64,000 nucleotides of DNA from Protonemura montana (lineage: Eukaryota > Arthropoda > Insecta > Plecoptera > Nemouridae): assembly GCA_947568835.1 (NCBI GenBank), contig OX387611.1, forward strand, positions 7,382,001-7,446,000, written 5' to 3'. A program made the translations under genes and the position numbers. The notes under the pieces were generated by a model. That model saw only the letters and a program-made list of their open reading frames with translations. It was not told where the DNA came from and searched no databases. This document shows positions 43,617 through 55,531 of this stretch, piece after piece (positions within the stretch are counted from its first letter, which is position 1; each line of letters opens with the position of its first letter).

Positions 43617-44507
43617 CATATGGTTGAAATGATTAAACGCAGCCTCTTAGGTTTCTGGTCATAGGTTAAAACGCGCCTTGCGGGCTAAGACTGTTTTATC
43701 ACGTTCAAACTTAACAATACCCACTAGGGGGTGGGAAGGAGGCCAAGGGTTGAAAATATAATGGAACAAGGGGGCGGGTTGTCTTTGAAGAGAGTGGGGC
43801 AAGGGGGTAGGTTTTTAATGATGTCATTTGCAGCATAATTATTGCAGAGGAGGCCTGGATATTTCGTTAAGGGTTAAAGGGGTTAAAGGCGAATGAGGGT
43901 TAGGGGTGGAGCCATTTCAGGACAAGCGTCTTTGCGGACATGAAAAGAAAGGGGAAAAACGCGAGGCGTATATAGCATCATTGCATTTTATTTCATTTAG
44001 GATCCTTGGAGATGTAAATTTTTTTGGTTTTTTAATTTGAAACGTTATTGCCGAGGCAGTTTCGGTGGTTTTATAAGGTTGGTTAATGTGAAGTTACTGC
44101 ATTGAGGAGAATGATGTTTTATTTTATTTTATTCGGGACTCAAACGGTTAAGTCTTCACAAATATTTCTTTATCAATGTTTTTATTCTGTTACTCTTGGA
44201 GAAAGTTATAAATTATGTACAAGAAATGTTTACTCCTCGTTCAATATAATGTTAAAAAATTAATTTCCGTTTCTAAGTTACATTTTGCCTAGCTCAGAAA
44301 AAATAATCTAAAGGCATGCCAATTTACCAGCATTCAACAGATTTTAAAAAGCATTTTCAAATTTAAACGCCATGTGTCCTAGTCTCGTAATATTTTTGTG
44401 GAGATATCAACTACCCTGTGTTAAAACAGATGGATGTCGCAAAATCTTCGAAGAAAAATTTTTCGAGACTAAACGCCCTAGACCGTTTACTGTTGTTTGA
44501 CCAAAAA
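43617..44507. other. unique sequence
   Basis: No gene is recognised. Positions 43720-43920 are G-rich on the plus strand with repeated AAGGGG/GGGTTA-like words. Confidence 0.45.
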
Positions 44508-44926
44508 GGGTTGAACGCACTGTTTTGACATCTGGCCATGCGGCACTGACCTAATGGCATCGTTGAATAAATTAAGTGATGGTGAGAATTATGATAAACC
44601 TTACCTAAACCAGGAGGAGGGAAAATTCGGAGACGGCACGTAGCCAACTTCTTTCGAAGAGCACCAAGGGGACCACCTGCTTAACATCCCTTCCGAAGGA
44701 CGGTACAACATGAACAGCAGGATTCCTCCACAAATCCATGCTTTCGAGAAGTTAATAAGCAAGGCGAGTGAAGTTGTTGAACTAACTTTCATCCCACCAA
44801 CCTCTCTCCCGAACATAATTGTGCATATGTATGATGGTCACCCATCCAATAACTGACCCAACGCAGTGTTGCTAAACTTCTATCCCACCAACCTCTCTCC
44901 CGAACAGAACTGGTCATGTGTATGAA
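44508..44926 (-). mobile_element. 5S-derived SINE with duplicated 91-bp head segment
   Basis: On the minus strand the 3' end (TGTCAAAACAGTGCGTTCAA), ATC-rich stretch, core CGTCCTTCGGAAGGGATG and CATGGATTTGTGGAGGAAT precede two tandem copies of the 91-bp linker/5S segment (44784-44874 and 44875-44926, the latter cut short). The period is identical to the triplication at 26296-26568, so both descend from a duplicated source. Confidence 0.9.
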
Positions 44927-45786
44927 ATAATGATGGCCATAACGTTCGCTACCGTCATTAAAAACAAGATACCAAAGAAATAGTAACATATTTTTCTAAA
45001 TACTTTTTATTCTCACTAGCAAATCATCCACCAGATTCAAGAGAATAAAGAAAAAGAAACCGGAAAATCAGCACTGGCATATTAAAATGTACAAAATCGA
45101 TACTCTACTATTTGTCCTCTACACAGTGATGCTTGTATCGAGGGAATTCAAACAATGTTTTGCGCCCCCGTTCCCCTTTTCTCCACCCCCGCAAGCTCAT
45201 CGACAGGGATTTCCAGGCTTCGTGGTACAAAAAAGGGGGCGGGGGATAAAGGGGTGGATCTGGGCGAAGCAGAGTTATTAAAATCACATACTGACGTCAC
45301 GGAAACATGGAGAGATATCGTAAAAAGCTGGTTGACTTGATTCGAACTTCGTTCCATCTTTCTCTTTCACGTGGAATTCACTTCCTGCTTATTTCTTCTT
45401 GTCTTGCACCGGGGAATCGATGATTTTATACTCAATTTGGAGGTGGATTCTTATGAAGTCAGGTATTCTGACTATGCGAAAGAAGATCGTGTGGAAATTT
45501 TATCTATTGTTGATTTTTTTTTCTTTAGTAGAAATGCAAAGGTTAAAGCGCCATTTATGAAATTGTCAAAGCATTAAAACATATTTATTGAACCATACAT
45601 TTCGCTTCATTTTCTTTGAATACATGCTCTAGATACTAGTTTCTGATCAGGAAAATAAAAGCAGGGATTTTCACGAAGCTAGTATTCCAAAAAATAACAC
45701 AAAATCATGACGCGCTGCATATTTCGTCTTCAAACTGCATTTATTCAACTGTAGCAACCAATCTGTTATTTTAAAATAACTACCAA
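44927..45786. other. unique sequence
   Basis: No gene is recognised. C-rich (45160-45195) and G-rich (45232-45262) runs lie close together. Confidence 0.45.
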
Positions 45787-45870
45787 ACCGAACGGTTAGG
45801 TGTGTTGGAAACACCGGTCCTCATGAGAACAGTCGGGTGTTGGATAGGTGACCTGCTATGTTCTAGACCT
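45787..45870 (+). mobile_element. 5S-derived SINE, isolated head
   Basis: CCGAACGGTTAGGTGTGTTG and GAAACACCGGTCCTCATGAG give the family 5' start. An internal deletion joins GAGAACAGTCG to GGTGTTGGATAGGTGACC. Confidence 0.75.
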
Positions 45871-47104
45871 CTTTTTGCTCGGTTTAAGGTAAACCTATCC
45901 ACGGGCAACCGAGAATAGTGAGGTTATAATGTTTGTGGATTATCCAAATGAATTTAGCCCAAAGCAGGGTTAATTCTATGTACATTTTATCCCGGGGATT
46001 GCCAATTTTAGTGAAACGCACTGGAATTGTTTACCCTGGCTTATAAATTTCAAAAAACAAACAAACAAACAACGAAATTTAATTATAGAAAGTAAATTTC
46101 AGTGTGTCTTTTTGGTGAAATACTAATTATAAATGCAAACAAGGCAATGCATCGAAAAGAGTAAAGAGTATTTCAAAAACTAAAATGCATCGCATTTGTT
46201 CATTTTTTATTCATTTCTAGAAGTCGATATTTACCTAAAAAGCATTTTAGCAGCCAGAATTGTTCGATTAGGCTTCGTTATCTGATGTATTACATTCATT
46301 TTCCTGGTGTTTACCTGATTGGAAAGGATATGGGTAGTTAGGTGAGTTGGCGATACAGCCTAGATGGTAAACCATTCAAAAATGTTAACGCCTGACAAGA
46401 AAAACACGAATCGAACAGAGAACTTTCTTGTTGAGGATAGAAAAAATGAAAAATCAATACACCAGAGTTTTTTTCATGCACTTCAGTCTTATTTTTAGAT
46501 ACGCACAACGCTACTTTTGCCAAATATCTTTAAAACTCCAACAACTTATTTCTGCACCTCCCGGACCAAATCGTCCCTGCAAGAACATGTCCACTTGATC
46601 TAATCACGTCCATTATGACTGTTTTTATGCAACCCCTCTTCAAATAGCGACAGTAACCACCCGGAAAAGCGCTCATGAGAAAAATCACCAAGCGGAAAAT
46701 TGCCGGAAAACTTGCAATGCTGACGAGGAAAATGCAGAGGAAAAACCCATCTCGTTCCGCTAGGTGGAGTTGTTTAAAACGGAGAGTATATAGAGAAATA
46801 AAGCAGACTGTATAGTGCCACATGTTTTCACGTGGTAAAATATGCTAGGCTGGCGTTTTAGGTGTACAAAATCAGGTGCCTAGGTCGTTGCTTTTTTCGG
46901 TATCTAGCAATGAGTAGCCACTGTCCGTCACCAAATAACTTGGTATATGTAAGGTCATGCATTTAGTAGAGATAGCAAAAAAGTTAAACCATTTTCTTTA
47001 TTGGAACGAATAATTAAATCTCAGTGATAAAGTGCATTTTGCTGACGTCAGCTCATTTGATAAGCGAGAAGCAGACTAAGGTTTAGGCATCCTAATGCTT
47101 TACA
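45871..47104. other. unique sequence
   Basis: No gene is recognised. A less A/T-rich patch at 46560-46780 has a 97-codon minus-strand frame without supporting signals. Confidence 0.4.
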
Positions 47105-47185
47105 AACTTGCTATAGTCGCGTTTAGGAATTGGCTCGCTGGTTTGCCGTTATTTTCGTAGATAGCAGCACTGTAGCAAAACTCAC
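47105..47185 (-). other. candidate exon (unproven)
   Basis: On the minus strand TTTCTCTGTTACAG, a good acceptor, precedes an open frame reading GEFCYSAAIYENNGKPAS and ending 10 codons later at TAA just past 47105. Alternatively GTAAAG there is a donor. No family is recognised and no polyadenylation signal is close, so chance is likely. Confidence 0.15.
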
Positions 47186-48107
47186 CTGTAACAGAGAAAC
47201 ATAACGGAATTGTTAGCTGATTTGCAGGTATTTTTTTTTTGCTTGGGCTATGATTTTTTTTTTTAATTCTCATGCTAGCCGCTAAAAAATGTACCAAATG
47301 TTATAAAAAAAACATTTCTTAATTTTTGATAGAAAAATTGGTTTTTTTAGACAAGTTTTGCTTTTATGAAGGTTTAAGTTGTATAAACTGTGTATTTACC
47401 ATCAAAAAAACGCTACGCTCATCTACAGCGCAACTAAAATTTCGTTTTTGAACCTTAATCAAAGTGTTTTATACAATTTTTTAACTCGAAGCTAAACCAC
47501 AAAAGCTCGGGTCTACCATTTTTGTAAGTCATCGTTGAAGTTGAAGATAAAAAAAAATTGCTATTCCAACTTTTCTATAATTTCACATTCAGTTCACTTT
47601 ATATGCTTCTGCGAGATCGGGCCACTTAGCTCATGTCCAGTCAAGTAAGCAGCCGGAAGTTAGCATTAAAAGTATATCTGATTTGATACGAGTTTTTAAC
47701 GGGCAGTTATCCTTAGACACTGTAAAACTGTCCTTTAGGACCAATTTTAAATCTTTCTCTTTTCCTATGTTGGTTCATGTTGATTTTCATTGCGACTTTC
47801 AATCACATGCAGTGGAATTCATGTTTCTTTGAGTAGTGAACATAACTCAGGGCTGAAAAATATTGTCAAACGAGACCTTTTTTTAAAACATAGAAAATTG
47901 TAAACTGCTTGTTTAAAAGTCGCTATGGCAAATTTTCCAGCCCCTATATTATAAATATAAAGTGTGAAAATGGGACGACGGGGTCTTATCAAGTGTTGAA
48001 GTATTTTTATGTATTTTTATTTTTATATACCTTTAATGAACCAGTATAAAATAGAAACGTATAATATGATTAATATCGTAAACAAGCCGCCACCGGCTTG
48101 CCAAGAT
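47186..48107. other. unique AT-rich sequence
   Basis: No gene or repeat is recognised. Confidence 0.45.
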
Positions 48108-48151
48108 GATGGTTTTTAGACTCATGTCTACTTGATTTATCCTTGGCACAG
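48108..48151 (-). mobile_element. Penelope-like retroelement, 44-bp 3' end insertion with 8-bp TSD
   Basis: Only the family 3' end (AAGTAGACATGAGTCTAAAAA plus CCATC) is inserted. It is bounded by the direct repeat GCCAAGAT at 48100-48107 and 48152-48159. A severely 5'-truncated insertion with a target-site duplication fits target-primed reverse transcription. Confidence 0.7.
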
Positions 48152-48159
48152 GCCAAGAT

Positions 48160-49018
48160 ATTCTGTAATTTAGCTCTTGTAAGAGTTTTTGTACAATTAT
48201 AACTATTTTGTGAACTATTTTGCATATTAAATAGGAATTGTGTAAATTCTAAAAGCATGGAAAAAATTAATACATGAAAAAGAGTTCGAAGACGAAGAAA
48301 TCGATTTGGCAGAATATGATAATACCCGTTTGTATTAATCAATGAAGAAATTAAAATTAAGCATAAAAAAATAATAATAATACGCATTTTTCAATCAAAC
48401 TACTAAAATCATGATTGACATTTCATTCTTTAGTAATAGAAAGCGGTTCTTTTGTGCTGGTGAACTCAAGGGCAAGATTGTAGGTACTTTTAGGGAACAT
48501 TCAAGATTTTCATTACAACCGTCCCCTGCGCCACTACACGAAAATCCGACACTTCTCGGTCCCAAAGACAACCAGATTATTCCCACTTTTTCCCAACCGG
48601 CAACGAAAGATGCCAGAAACAACCTTTCCAGAAAATTGGATGGCGTTTTTCCTTCCCCCCCGCTCCATATGCGTGGCACTTTACTAGTAGCAAATTACGA
48701 TCCGTAGCGGGAATAAAAAAAAAACGGTTGCAACCACAGCTTTTCATCTCGTGAATTGAGCAATCTCTTAACATGATTGATAGTCCTTTAACTGATCGTC
48801 ATCCGATAGAGATTGACTCGTGAAATCTTAAATAAATACAGTTTGGTTAACTTGCTGCTCTAGTAGGGAGCCTAGAATATTATCTGTAAATAAGCTAAGA
48901 TAAGTGACTACTTAAGGCGATTTCGGATACCAAAAACTTATGATCAACGCCGATATATTTTTTTTCAGAACAGATTTACTCATTTTATAACTTTTTTTTT
49001 AAATTAATGTTTATGATA
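48160..49018. other. unique sequence
   Basis: No gene is recognised. Positions 48411-48707 have open frames of 94-98 codons on both strands, which is characteristic of a GC-richer patch rather than of coding. Confidence 0.4.
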
Positions 49019-49193
49019 ATTGAACCTTCAAAATTCTTAGTACAAGAAAAGTGCATCGGGAGTGACCCGAGAGCGAGTAACTTTGTCAGTCGAACACGTG
49101 AAAGTAGCTCTGGGACAGAGTCACAAGCCCAGTCAAACACGTAGGTTGCTCCCTATACCCACCTCGGCTCACCGGGGCAGCCAGTCAAATACA
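49019..49193 (+). mobile_element. minimal copy of the 43-bp-repeat element
   Basis: The left flank CTTCAAAATTCTTAGTACAA and AAAGTGCATCGGGAGTGA matches 31439-31494. It is followed by only about 1.5 units (49079-49141: GAACACGTGAAAGTAGCTCT, GGGACAGAGTCAC) and then the right flank ending GGGGCAGCCAGTCAAATAC, which matches 15026-15044. This copy shows what the locus looks like before array expansion. Confidence 0.85.
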
Positions 49194-49794
49194 CAATTCG
49201 AGGTAAAATAATTGCAACGGTGAGTTTTAACTAAATCCAGTGTACTTAGATTTGACTAAATTTACTTGACATTTGAAGAAAAAAAGTTCTAGATTTAAAG
49301 AATGTTAAATCTCGAGCTTAACTCGAGTTTAAATCAAGCTCAGTTTGACGTTAGTGAAATCTTTCCTACATCCAGGCAAACCAAAGAACGCCACTGTGTC
49401 ACCTTCCTAGTCCCCCTCAAACACTTGCAACATTGCCAGCTAGCGTCTCCATCGGCACACACAAACGACCGTTAGGAGGGAGATATTAAATCACGCCACG
49501 GTTAGCGGGCGAGAAAAAAAGCGCTGACATCTGCCAAACGCACAGCCTTCTTGAATTACTGCTGCCACGTCGGAGCGTTAGCCGGAAGCGGATAGAAAGC
49601 CATCATCGAGAGGGCCTTGAGTAAAGGTACAATTTCTTTGGAGCGTTTTATGAAAGATTTTTCTGTGTTGTGTGTGGTTTAAGGTTTTGGCTCTTAATAG
49701 TGCGTTCAGGATAAGAACCGAAAGAAAAAAAAACTTGTATTCAACAACCTTCTTGTAAAGTTAGCCTAAAGTTCTAAAAGATTTATCATAATAA
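49194..49794. other. unique sequence
   Basis: No gene is recognised. Positions 49370-49600 are less A/T-rich. Confidence 0.4.
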
Positions 49795-50382
49795 AGTCTA
49801 GTCTGCGAGAGAAGATACCAGCACAGGAACTGCCCCGAGCATTTCCACAGTCTAGGCTGTGAATGAAGGTACCAGCACAAGGACTTCCCCCAGAATTGCT
49901 ACAGTCTAGCCCGTGATAGAAGATACCAGCACAAGGACTGTCCCCTGCATTGCTACAGTCTAGCCCGTGAGAGAAGATACTAGCACAAGAACTGTCCCTT
50001 GCATTGCTACAGTCTAGTCCATGAGAGAAGATACCAGCACAAGGACTGTCCCCAGCATTGCTACAGTCTAGCCTGTGAGAGAACATACCAGCACAAGGAC
50101 TGCCCCCTGCATTGCTACAGTCTAGCCCGTGAGAGAAGATCCCAGCACAAGGACTGCCCCCTGCATTGCTACAGTCTAGCCCGTGAGAGAAGATACCAGC
50201 ACAAGGACTGTCCCCTGCATTGCTACAGTCTAGCCTGTGAGAGAAGATCCCAGCACAAGAACTGTCCCTTGTATTGCTACAGTCTAGCCCGTGAGAGAAG
50301 ATCCCAGCACAAGGACTGTCCCCTGCATTGCTACAGTCTAGCCCGTGAGAGAAGATACCAGCACAAGAACGGACCCCAGCAT
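49795..50382 (+). repeat. 54-bp minisatellite array, about 11 copies
   Basis: This is the same unit and orientation as 6766-7738, about 42 kb away. The first two units are the most diverged (CAGGAACTGCCCCGAGCATT). Open frames exist on both strands (145 codons plus, 211 codons minus reading DCSNAGDSPCAGIFSHGL) simply because the unit is 54 bp and stop-free in those frames. Confidence 0.96.
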
Positions 50383-52089
50383 CAACGAACGAAAACAACA
50401 ACGGAAATGCAGCTATGTTTTCTGTGTCAAGACTGAAATTTTAATTAGATCAGCAGAAATTACTGTCCAGTTGAAGACACTCATAAATTACTTTTTTCTT
50501 CAGGGCAATTTTGAGAATTTTAGCCTAGCCCTCAATCGAGGACCCTGAGGGTGCCTTTCTGTACCACTGCTTATAATATCTGTTAAGTCTCAACAAAACT
50601 AGAACCACAAAGTTAAAATGGCCGATCGCTAAGTTAACCAAACTACTTCAATCGGTTAATGCTGCAGAATTGTAAGCGATTCTCCATTTCGAATAGTGGT
50701 TTATACTTTGAAACATTTTACGATTCTCAAAATTTAATTTAGCATAGATACGTACCACGTGAAACGGGAAAAACTTTGCAATTTCTAACCTAAAAATACT
50801 CTGTAAATCTTTTTGGACTAGCTAGCTCTCACAGTCAGAAAAATAAAACATTCAGCATTGTACGGTGAAAAAAACTCTGCAAAACTTTCCGTCTTTTGGT
50901 CATATTTATATCACTCGCAAATGGGACGGACGAACATTAAGACTTGTCTGCTGGCAACGAACCGGGCGTGGGGAGAAGGGGGAGGAAAAAAATCTTTTGT
51001 CGCAAAAAGTCGTCTCCGTTTGCAATTTCTTTGGTCGTTTCTCGGATGCTTTTAAGGCGAATATAGTTGAGCTGTAGGCAGCAATAGCCTGCGTCATACA
51101 TGCCGTTTCTTTTAATTATAACAGCGAAGGCGAAAGAGACCAAACGCCAGGCAGAAGAGATCGTAGGATGCTAAAAAAAAGGATACCTATAGAACTATTT
51201 GTTTGTTTTGCAAACCTCTTAAAAAGGATCAGTCAAGGTCATGGCTTAAAAGATTGTATAGCATTTTCAATTTTTATGAAGATAATTTTAGCTAAATACA
51301 TGAAAGGTTTACCCAAAATTGACATAGCTACAAGCACAAGCATAGCGCACTAGGAAGTTAAAACTTGATCATCGTATGGGACTGCACACAATCGACTTAA
51401 CTTGTATATGCATAAACACGTATCAATAATTTAAAACGTAAATTCTTGTTAAAAACAAGAAATGTGAATCGTGTTTGTTTTAAATGACAGCTGCAAGTAG
51501 CATTGAGTGGTCATCGACTATACCACGTGTAAGAGATTAAAGAACGTACGGTGATAATAATCTGACTAGACCTATAAACCCAATAATATTAAAGAAGTTA
51601 GCAGAGTTTTATAAATTTATTTTTTAAGTAATCACTATATTACCTTTTTAATCGGTGATTTTTAATCTGTAATTACCTTTTAAAAAGTCGATTTTAAAGT
51701 CACTTAAATTATAAACTCAATGTGTAAGTCATATATGGTCTCTTTGACGAATAACCGATCAGTAACACTCTTAACGCACCAGAGCTTACGAAAAAAAAAA
51801 AAAAAAACACTGCACATCCTTACAAATATGCTCGAAGTACAGTAAGTAAGAGAGAGCAAGAATATCACTGTGAAACGGCAATGAGAAACAAGATTAAGAA
51901 AAATGAGAATGAAAAGATATTAAACATTCGCTTCTTTTCCCGGCGTGAAGGGGAGAGTAAAAGCATTAGACATCCCAGAGGGACTGGCATCTTCCATCTT
52001 TGTTTAATGTTAAGAGGCCTTTCCTGACAGTTGTTTCTCACCCGCCAAAATAACACGTATACCTATAGATTGTATGAACGAGGGAAGTC
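50383..52089. other. unique AT-rich sequence
   Basis: No gene is recognised. A 16-nt A run lies at 51791-51806. Confidence 0.45.
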
Positions 52090-52345
52090 ATTAGGCGGTG
52101 CTACCATGGTGTTTAAATATTCAACTGGTGGTATTTTATAATACCGACCTAAAGTAACACTTTTTCACAAAGCTAGAGTTTGTTGATTTCATCACCACTA
52201 GCAACTAGTGCTACGACATTTGGATTATCAAGAAGACGTTTTGGGTTTCAGTTGATCATCACAGTGCAGTGAGGACAAAGCAACCAATTGCATGAAGCGT
52301 TACTGAAGCCAAAATTACTGAAAATGGTCCTAATTAATACTGCCG
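52090..52345 (+). mobile_element. dispersed repeat preceding an 86-bp array
   Basis: GGTGCTACCATGGTGTTTAA, AGAGTTTGTTGATTTCATCA, CCACTAGCAACTAGTG, GTTGATCATCACAGTGCAGT, GAGGACAAAGCAACCAATTG and GCATGAAGCGTTACTGAAGC match 57508-57741 and, inverted, 30333-30560. No coding capacity is present. Confidence 0.85.
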
Positions 52346-52690
52346 CTCTAGGTCGGGGTTACTGCTTGGTGCTATGGTGGTGCTAGTTAGCACGGTGCTA
52401 CTGACAGTAATACCAGGGTTACGAATCACCGCTCTAGGTCGGGGTTACTGCTTGGTGCTATGGTGGTGCTAGTTAGCACGGTGCTACTGACAGTAATATC
52501 AGGGTTACGAATCACCGCTCTAGGTCGGGGTTACTGCTTGGTGCTATGGTGGTGCTAGTTAGCACGGTGCTACTAACAGTAATACCAGGGTTACGAATCA
52601 CCGCTCTAGGTCGGGGTTACTGCTTGGTGCTATGCTGGTGCTAGTTAGCACGGTGCTACGGACAGTAATACCGAGGTAACGAAATTCATA
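52346..52690 (+). repeat. 86-bp tandem repeat, 4 copies
   Basis: The unit is 86 bp: CTCTAGGTCGGGGTTACTGC, TTGGTGCTATGGTGGTGCTA, GTTAGCACGGTGCTACTGAC, AGTAATACCAGGGTTACGAA, TCACCG. Copies are nearly identical. Each contains GTGCTAGTTAGCAC, a near-perfect palindrome, and CTAGGTCGGGGTTA, the inverse of the TTAACCCCGACCTAG at the head of the element copy at 30333. Confidence 0.95.
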
Positions 52691-53194
52691 GTTTTTAAAT
52701 AACAGCGACATTTTGGGTCATCAAAATTTTGCAAATGACCGCGCTTGTTTTCAACTAAATGAATAGCTGAATTTTGCAAATTCACAAATTTAAGAAGCAA
52801 TTTTTAATTTGAATTGTAATATTCACGACGTGAGTCATAACCGCGACAATCAAGGCACCTCTTTCTTGTTCCCATTTGAAATTCTTTCTGTCATTCTCAA
52901 TTTCTCTCACTTCGCCTGTCATAATTAGCAGTAGTCAATTAACTTCCTTCCCCCGCCCCTCCCCCAACAGTTGTGACGGTATTCGTGACTTGCTCTCGCT
53001 TTTCTTTTATCTCTCCAGGACCGCGGTGCGATAAAACTCTTGCATTTCCTTCCGGTGATTAATCGGAACCAGTGACGTCACGATAGTCGGATTAAACGTG
53101 TCGCCCTGTTAGATTATATTATGACGTCACTGAAGATAGAATGAGCTGTCACAGTTGAAAACGTTTTGGCTTTTTTTTTTCGGATCGCTGTTAT
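52691..53194. other. unique sequence
   Basis: No gene is recognised. TGACGTCA-like words occur twice (53073-53080, 53123-53130). Confidence 0.4.
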
Positions 53195-53466
53195 TTGTGG
53201 TGTTTAACGACGCACTGTTATGACAACGTGTAATATAGCATCGGTCTGATGGCATCGGTTGATGAGTGGGTGATGATGGAGATAATAATAAACCTATGAT
53301 AGTCTAGAATGGAGGTAAATCAGGTGCCGGCACGTAGCCTACTACTGTGGAAGAGCACCAAGGGGACCATCGGCTTAACGTCCCTTCCGAAGGACGGTAC
53401 AACGCGAACAATAGGATTCGTTCACAGATCCATGCTGTCGAGAGGTTGATAAGCAAGGCGAGTGAA
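53195..53466 (-). mobile_element. 5S-derived SINE, lacking the head
   Basis: On the minus strand the linker end, CATGGATCTGTGAACGAATC, intact hairpin CGTCCTTCGGAAGGGACG, AGTAGGCTACGTGCCGGCAC, ATC-rich stretch and TGTCATAACAGTGCGTCGTT are in order. It stops at TTCACTCGCCTTGC. Confidence 0.9.
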
Positions 53467-53572
53467 TACTTTTTTGAATATCTCCAACCTATTTGTGTCC
53501 AACTTAAATGTGTTTGTCGCAAATTAGTTTTTGTAGCCGGTTAGCAAAAAAAGTTTGGTATAAAAATTGTGG

Positions 53573-53835
53573 TATCACCAAAAGGTTTGTAGGTATATTC
53601 AGAGACGTATATGTCTCACTTTCTGCTGAGCAAACGAGCCGGCAACACGTGGTAACGGTAGGTGCCACTCAATGACGATTTTTTTTTTTTAAACTTTGCA
53701 ATTAACAGATAACGGCCGACCATTTCGATAAATGTTTATCAATAGTTGAGTTTAACGTTAATAAAGTTTACTCGAACGCAAATCAGTCTCAAATGCGAGT
53801 TATCGACAAGAAATAACAAAATTTAATTTCTTAAT
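53573..53835 (+). mobile_element. dispersed ~270-bp repeat (copy 4 of 5), CTCF-like site decayed
   Basis: ACTTTCTGCTGAGCAAACGA, GCCGGCAACACGTGGTAACG, GTAGGTGCCACTC and the distal AGTTATCGACAAGAAATAAC are shared. The CTCF-like core is degraded to CCACTCAATGACGAT and followed by a T run. Confidence 0.75.
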
Positions 53836-54261
53836 AATCGAAACGACAGTGAATCTAGAAGCTACCTCGATTTTTTTCCGGTAAAGTAGTCATGTAGTGG
53901 CTATTTTTGGTGAAGACAGTTGAACACTAGCGCTTCAATAGTACATGGTATCTCCATATGAAAACACTGAAATACACGAATTATTTCAGGTACGACGCCG
54001 TCGTACTTTTGTCTTCGACTGTACCAAGCAATAACGTCGCAGATAAACCTGAGAAATAGTCCACTTCCTAGTCCCCCTCCCCCCTTCAACCAAAATCCCT
54101 GGCCAAGAAGCGTGCGTTGGCTTAAAGCGCAGCCATTTCCTCTGTACAGTAATATAGCATCAAACTGCCAGCGGTTTTCTGCGACGATAACAATTTCAAG
54201 AAAATTTTACCAATGTTCACACTAAGGTGACTTGACACTAGACTTTTTACCGATTAAACTT
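53836..54261. other. unique sequence between two copies of the same repeat
   Basis: No gene is recognised. Confidence 0.4.
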
Positions 54262-54555
54262 TGATAACACCATTGAGTTCATGGGTGTAGAGGGTAAGCG
54301 TTTATGTGAATGTTTCTGCTGAGAAAACGAGGCCGGCAACACGTGGTAACGGTAGGTGCTACCCGATGGCGCTTGCGGTCGTTCTGTTTAAAAAGCATCT
54401 TAATTTATATAATTGTGCCCCAAAATAGCGATACAAGTTTGCCAATAATTTATGTAAAAATTAATATAGATATTAATTGAGTGATGAAAACTAGTTCCAA
54501 GTGCAATTAATCTGCAAGAATTAACGAATCAAATTTCGTAAAATTGAAACGATAA
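54262..54555 (+). mobile_element. dispersed ~270-bp repeat with CTCF-like site (copy 5 of 5)
   Basis: CCATTGAGTTCATGGGTGTA, TTTCTGCTGAGAAAACGAGG, CCGGCAACACGTGGTAACGG, then CTACCCGATGGCGCT (54359-54373) and TGCGGTCGTTC. The distal block GTGCAATTAATCTGCAAGAA completes the copy. It lies in tandem orientation 430 bp after copy 4. Confidence 0.8.
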
Positions 54556-55489
54556 CTCCAATTTTTTCTCTATTTTGCTTCGTAAAGCCTTACCATCTCT
54601 CTAATAAAGCGACTACAATGTCTAATAAAAATGTATTCATGTCTTGGTTTGCATTCTTCTTAATTTTTAGTGTTCCATTATGTAAAATCGGCCAAAATGT
54701 TTATAAAAATCTAAACAATTCCACGTTTAGACCGAGTTAAAACCGATTCCAGGTCGACATTGGTAATACCGGGCGTGAGTCAGAAGTCAAGTCAAGGCAC
54801 CTTAAAGTTAAGACACCACCCACTCTCTCCGTCTGAGCAACACGCAAACGCAAAACTCTCCACTAAAAGAGTCAAGTTATTTAAAATCCCCCCCCATCCC
54901 CAACGCCCCATACTCTGCACTTGTTTTTAAATGGATATCGCCGAGGATTTGCTGATATTACAGTTTCCACGGAGCAAAATCGCGCTTTTGGTGGTAAACC
55001 CGTTGTACATTACTTTGAATCAATGTTTCTCAACAGTTTCTACCATGTGCACCGCTCGCTGCTCTTGTAGGTTTAAGACAACTTTGTAATATGGGTTAAC
55101 GACTAGCTCAAGTTTTTGAACGTGCAACACTCTGCTTTACGACTTTATCCTGTGTACGGTGAGTGTTATAGCGCCCCCGTCATGGCGCTAGGATCGAAGA
55201 TCAGGTTAAGTACGTCGGTATACATGAGATGGAATTGTATATACCGAAACACGTACGACCTCTTAGAGTTTGCGATTTTTTCAGTGTCTTTCTTCTAGTA
55301 TTCAAGTGATTTCAGTTATGTCCAACTAGTTTTGTTTAGTTGCCATTGCAGAAGGTATTTACGACAATTTTTTTTAACATTTTAACAAACTAGTTGAATT
55401 TCAATTGAAAATAATAGTATTGTGAGATTTGTGAAGACTGCTAACACTTACAGATGACAACCTATAAAAAAAATTTTATAACCTTACAA
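54556..55489. other. unique sequence
   Basis: No gene is recognised. TACG|GTGAGT at 55152-55161 is a good donor-like word, but no exon could be defined. Confidence 0.4.
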
Positions 55490-55531
55490 TGGTGCCAGCG
55501 GTTGTTACAATTTGGTGCCAGTCTGTGGGTT
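55490..55531 (+). mobile_element. possible LTR end / primer-binding-site junction
   Basis: TTACAATTTGGTGCCAGTCT followed by GTGGG resembles an LTR end plus primer-binding site, and is preceded by a partial duplicate, TTACAATGGTGCCAGCGG. The minus-strand sequences at 422-478 and 8566-8615 have the same layout. No LTR body or genes were found. Confidence 0.3.

Noticed and set aside
48395-48707. Frames of 94-98 codons on both strands
   Set aside because: Mirror-image openness in a GC-richer patch. No family recognised and no exon boundaries.
49766-50436. 211-codon minus and 145-codon plus frames
   Set aside because: Both strands are open because the 54-bp unit is a multiple of three and stop-free. 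Same reasoning as the first array.
55152-55161. Strong donor-like TACG|GTGAGT
   Set aside because: No acceptor and open segment could be paired with it to define an exon.
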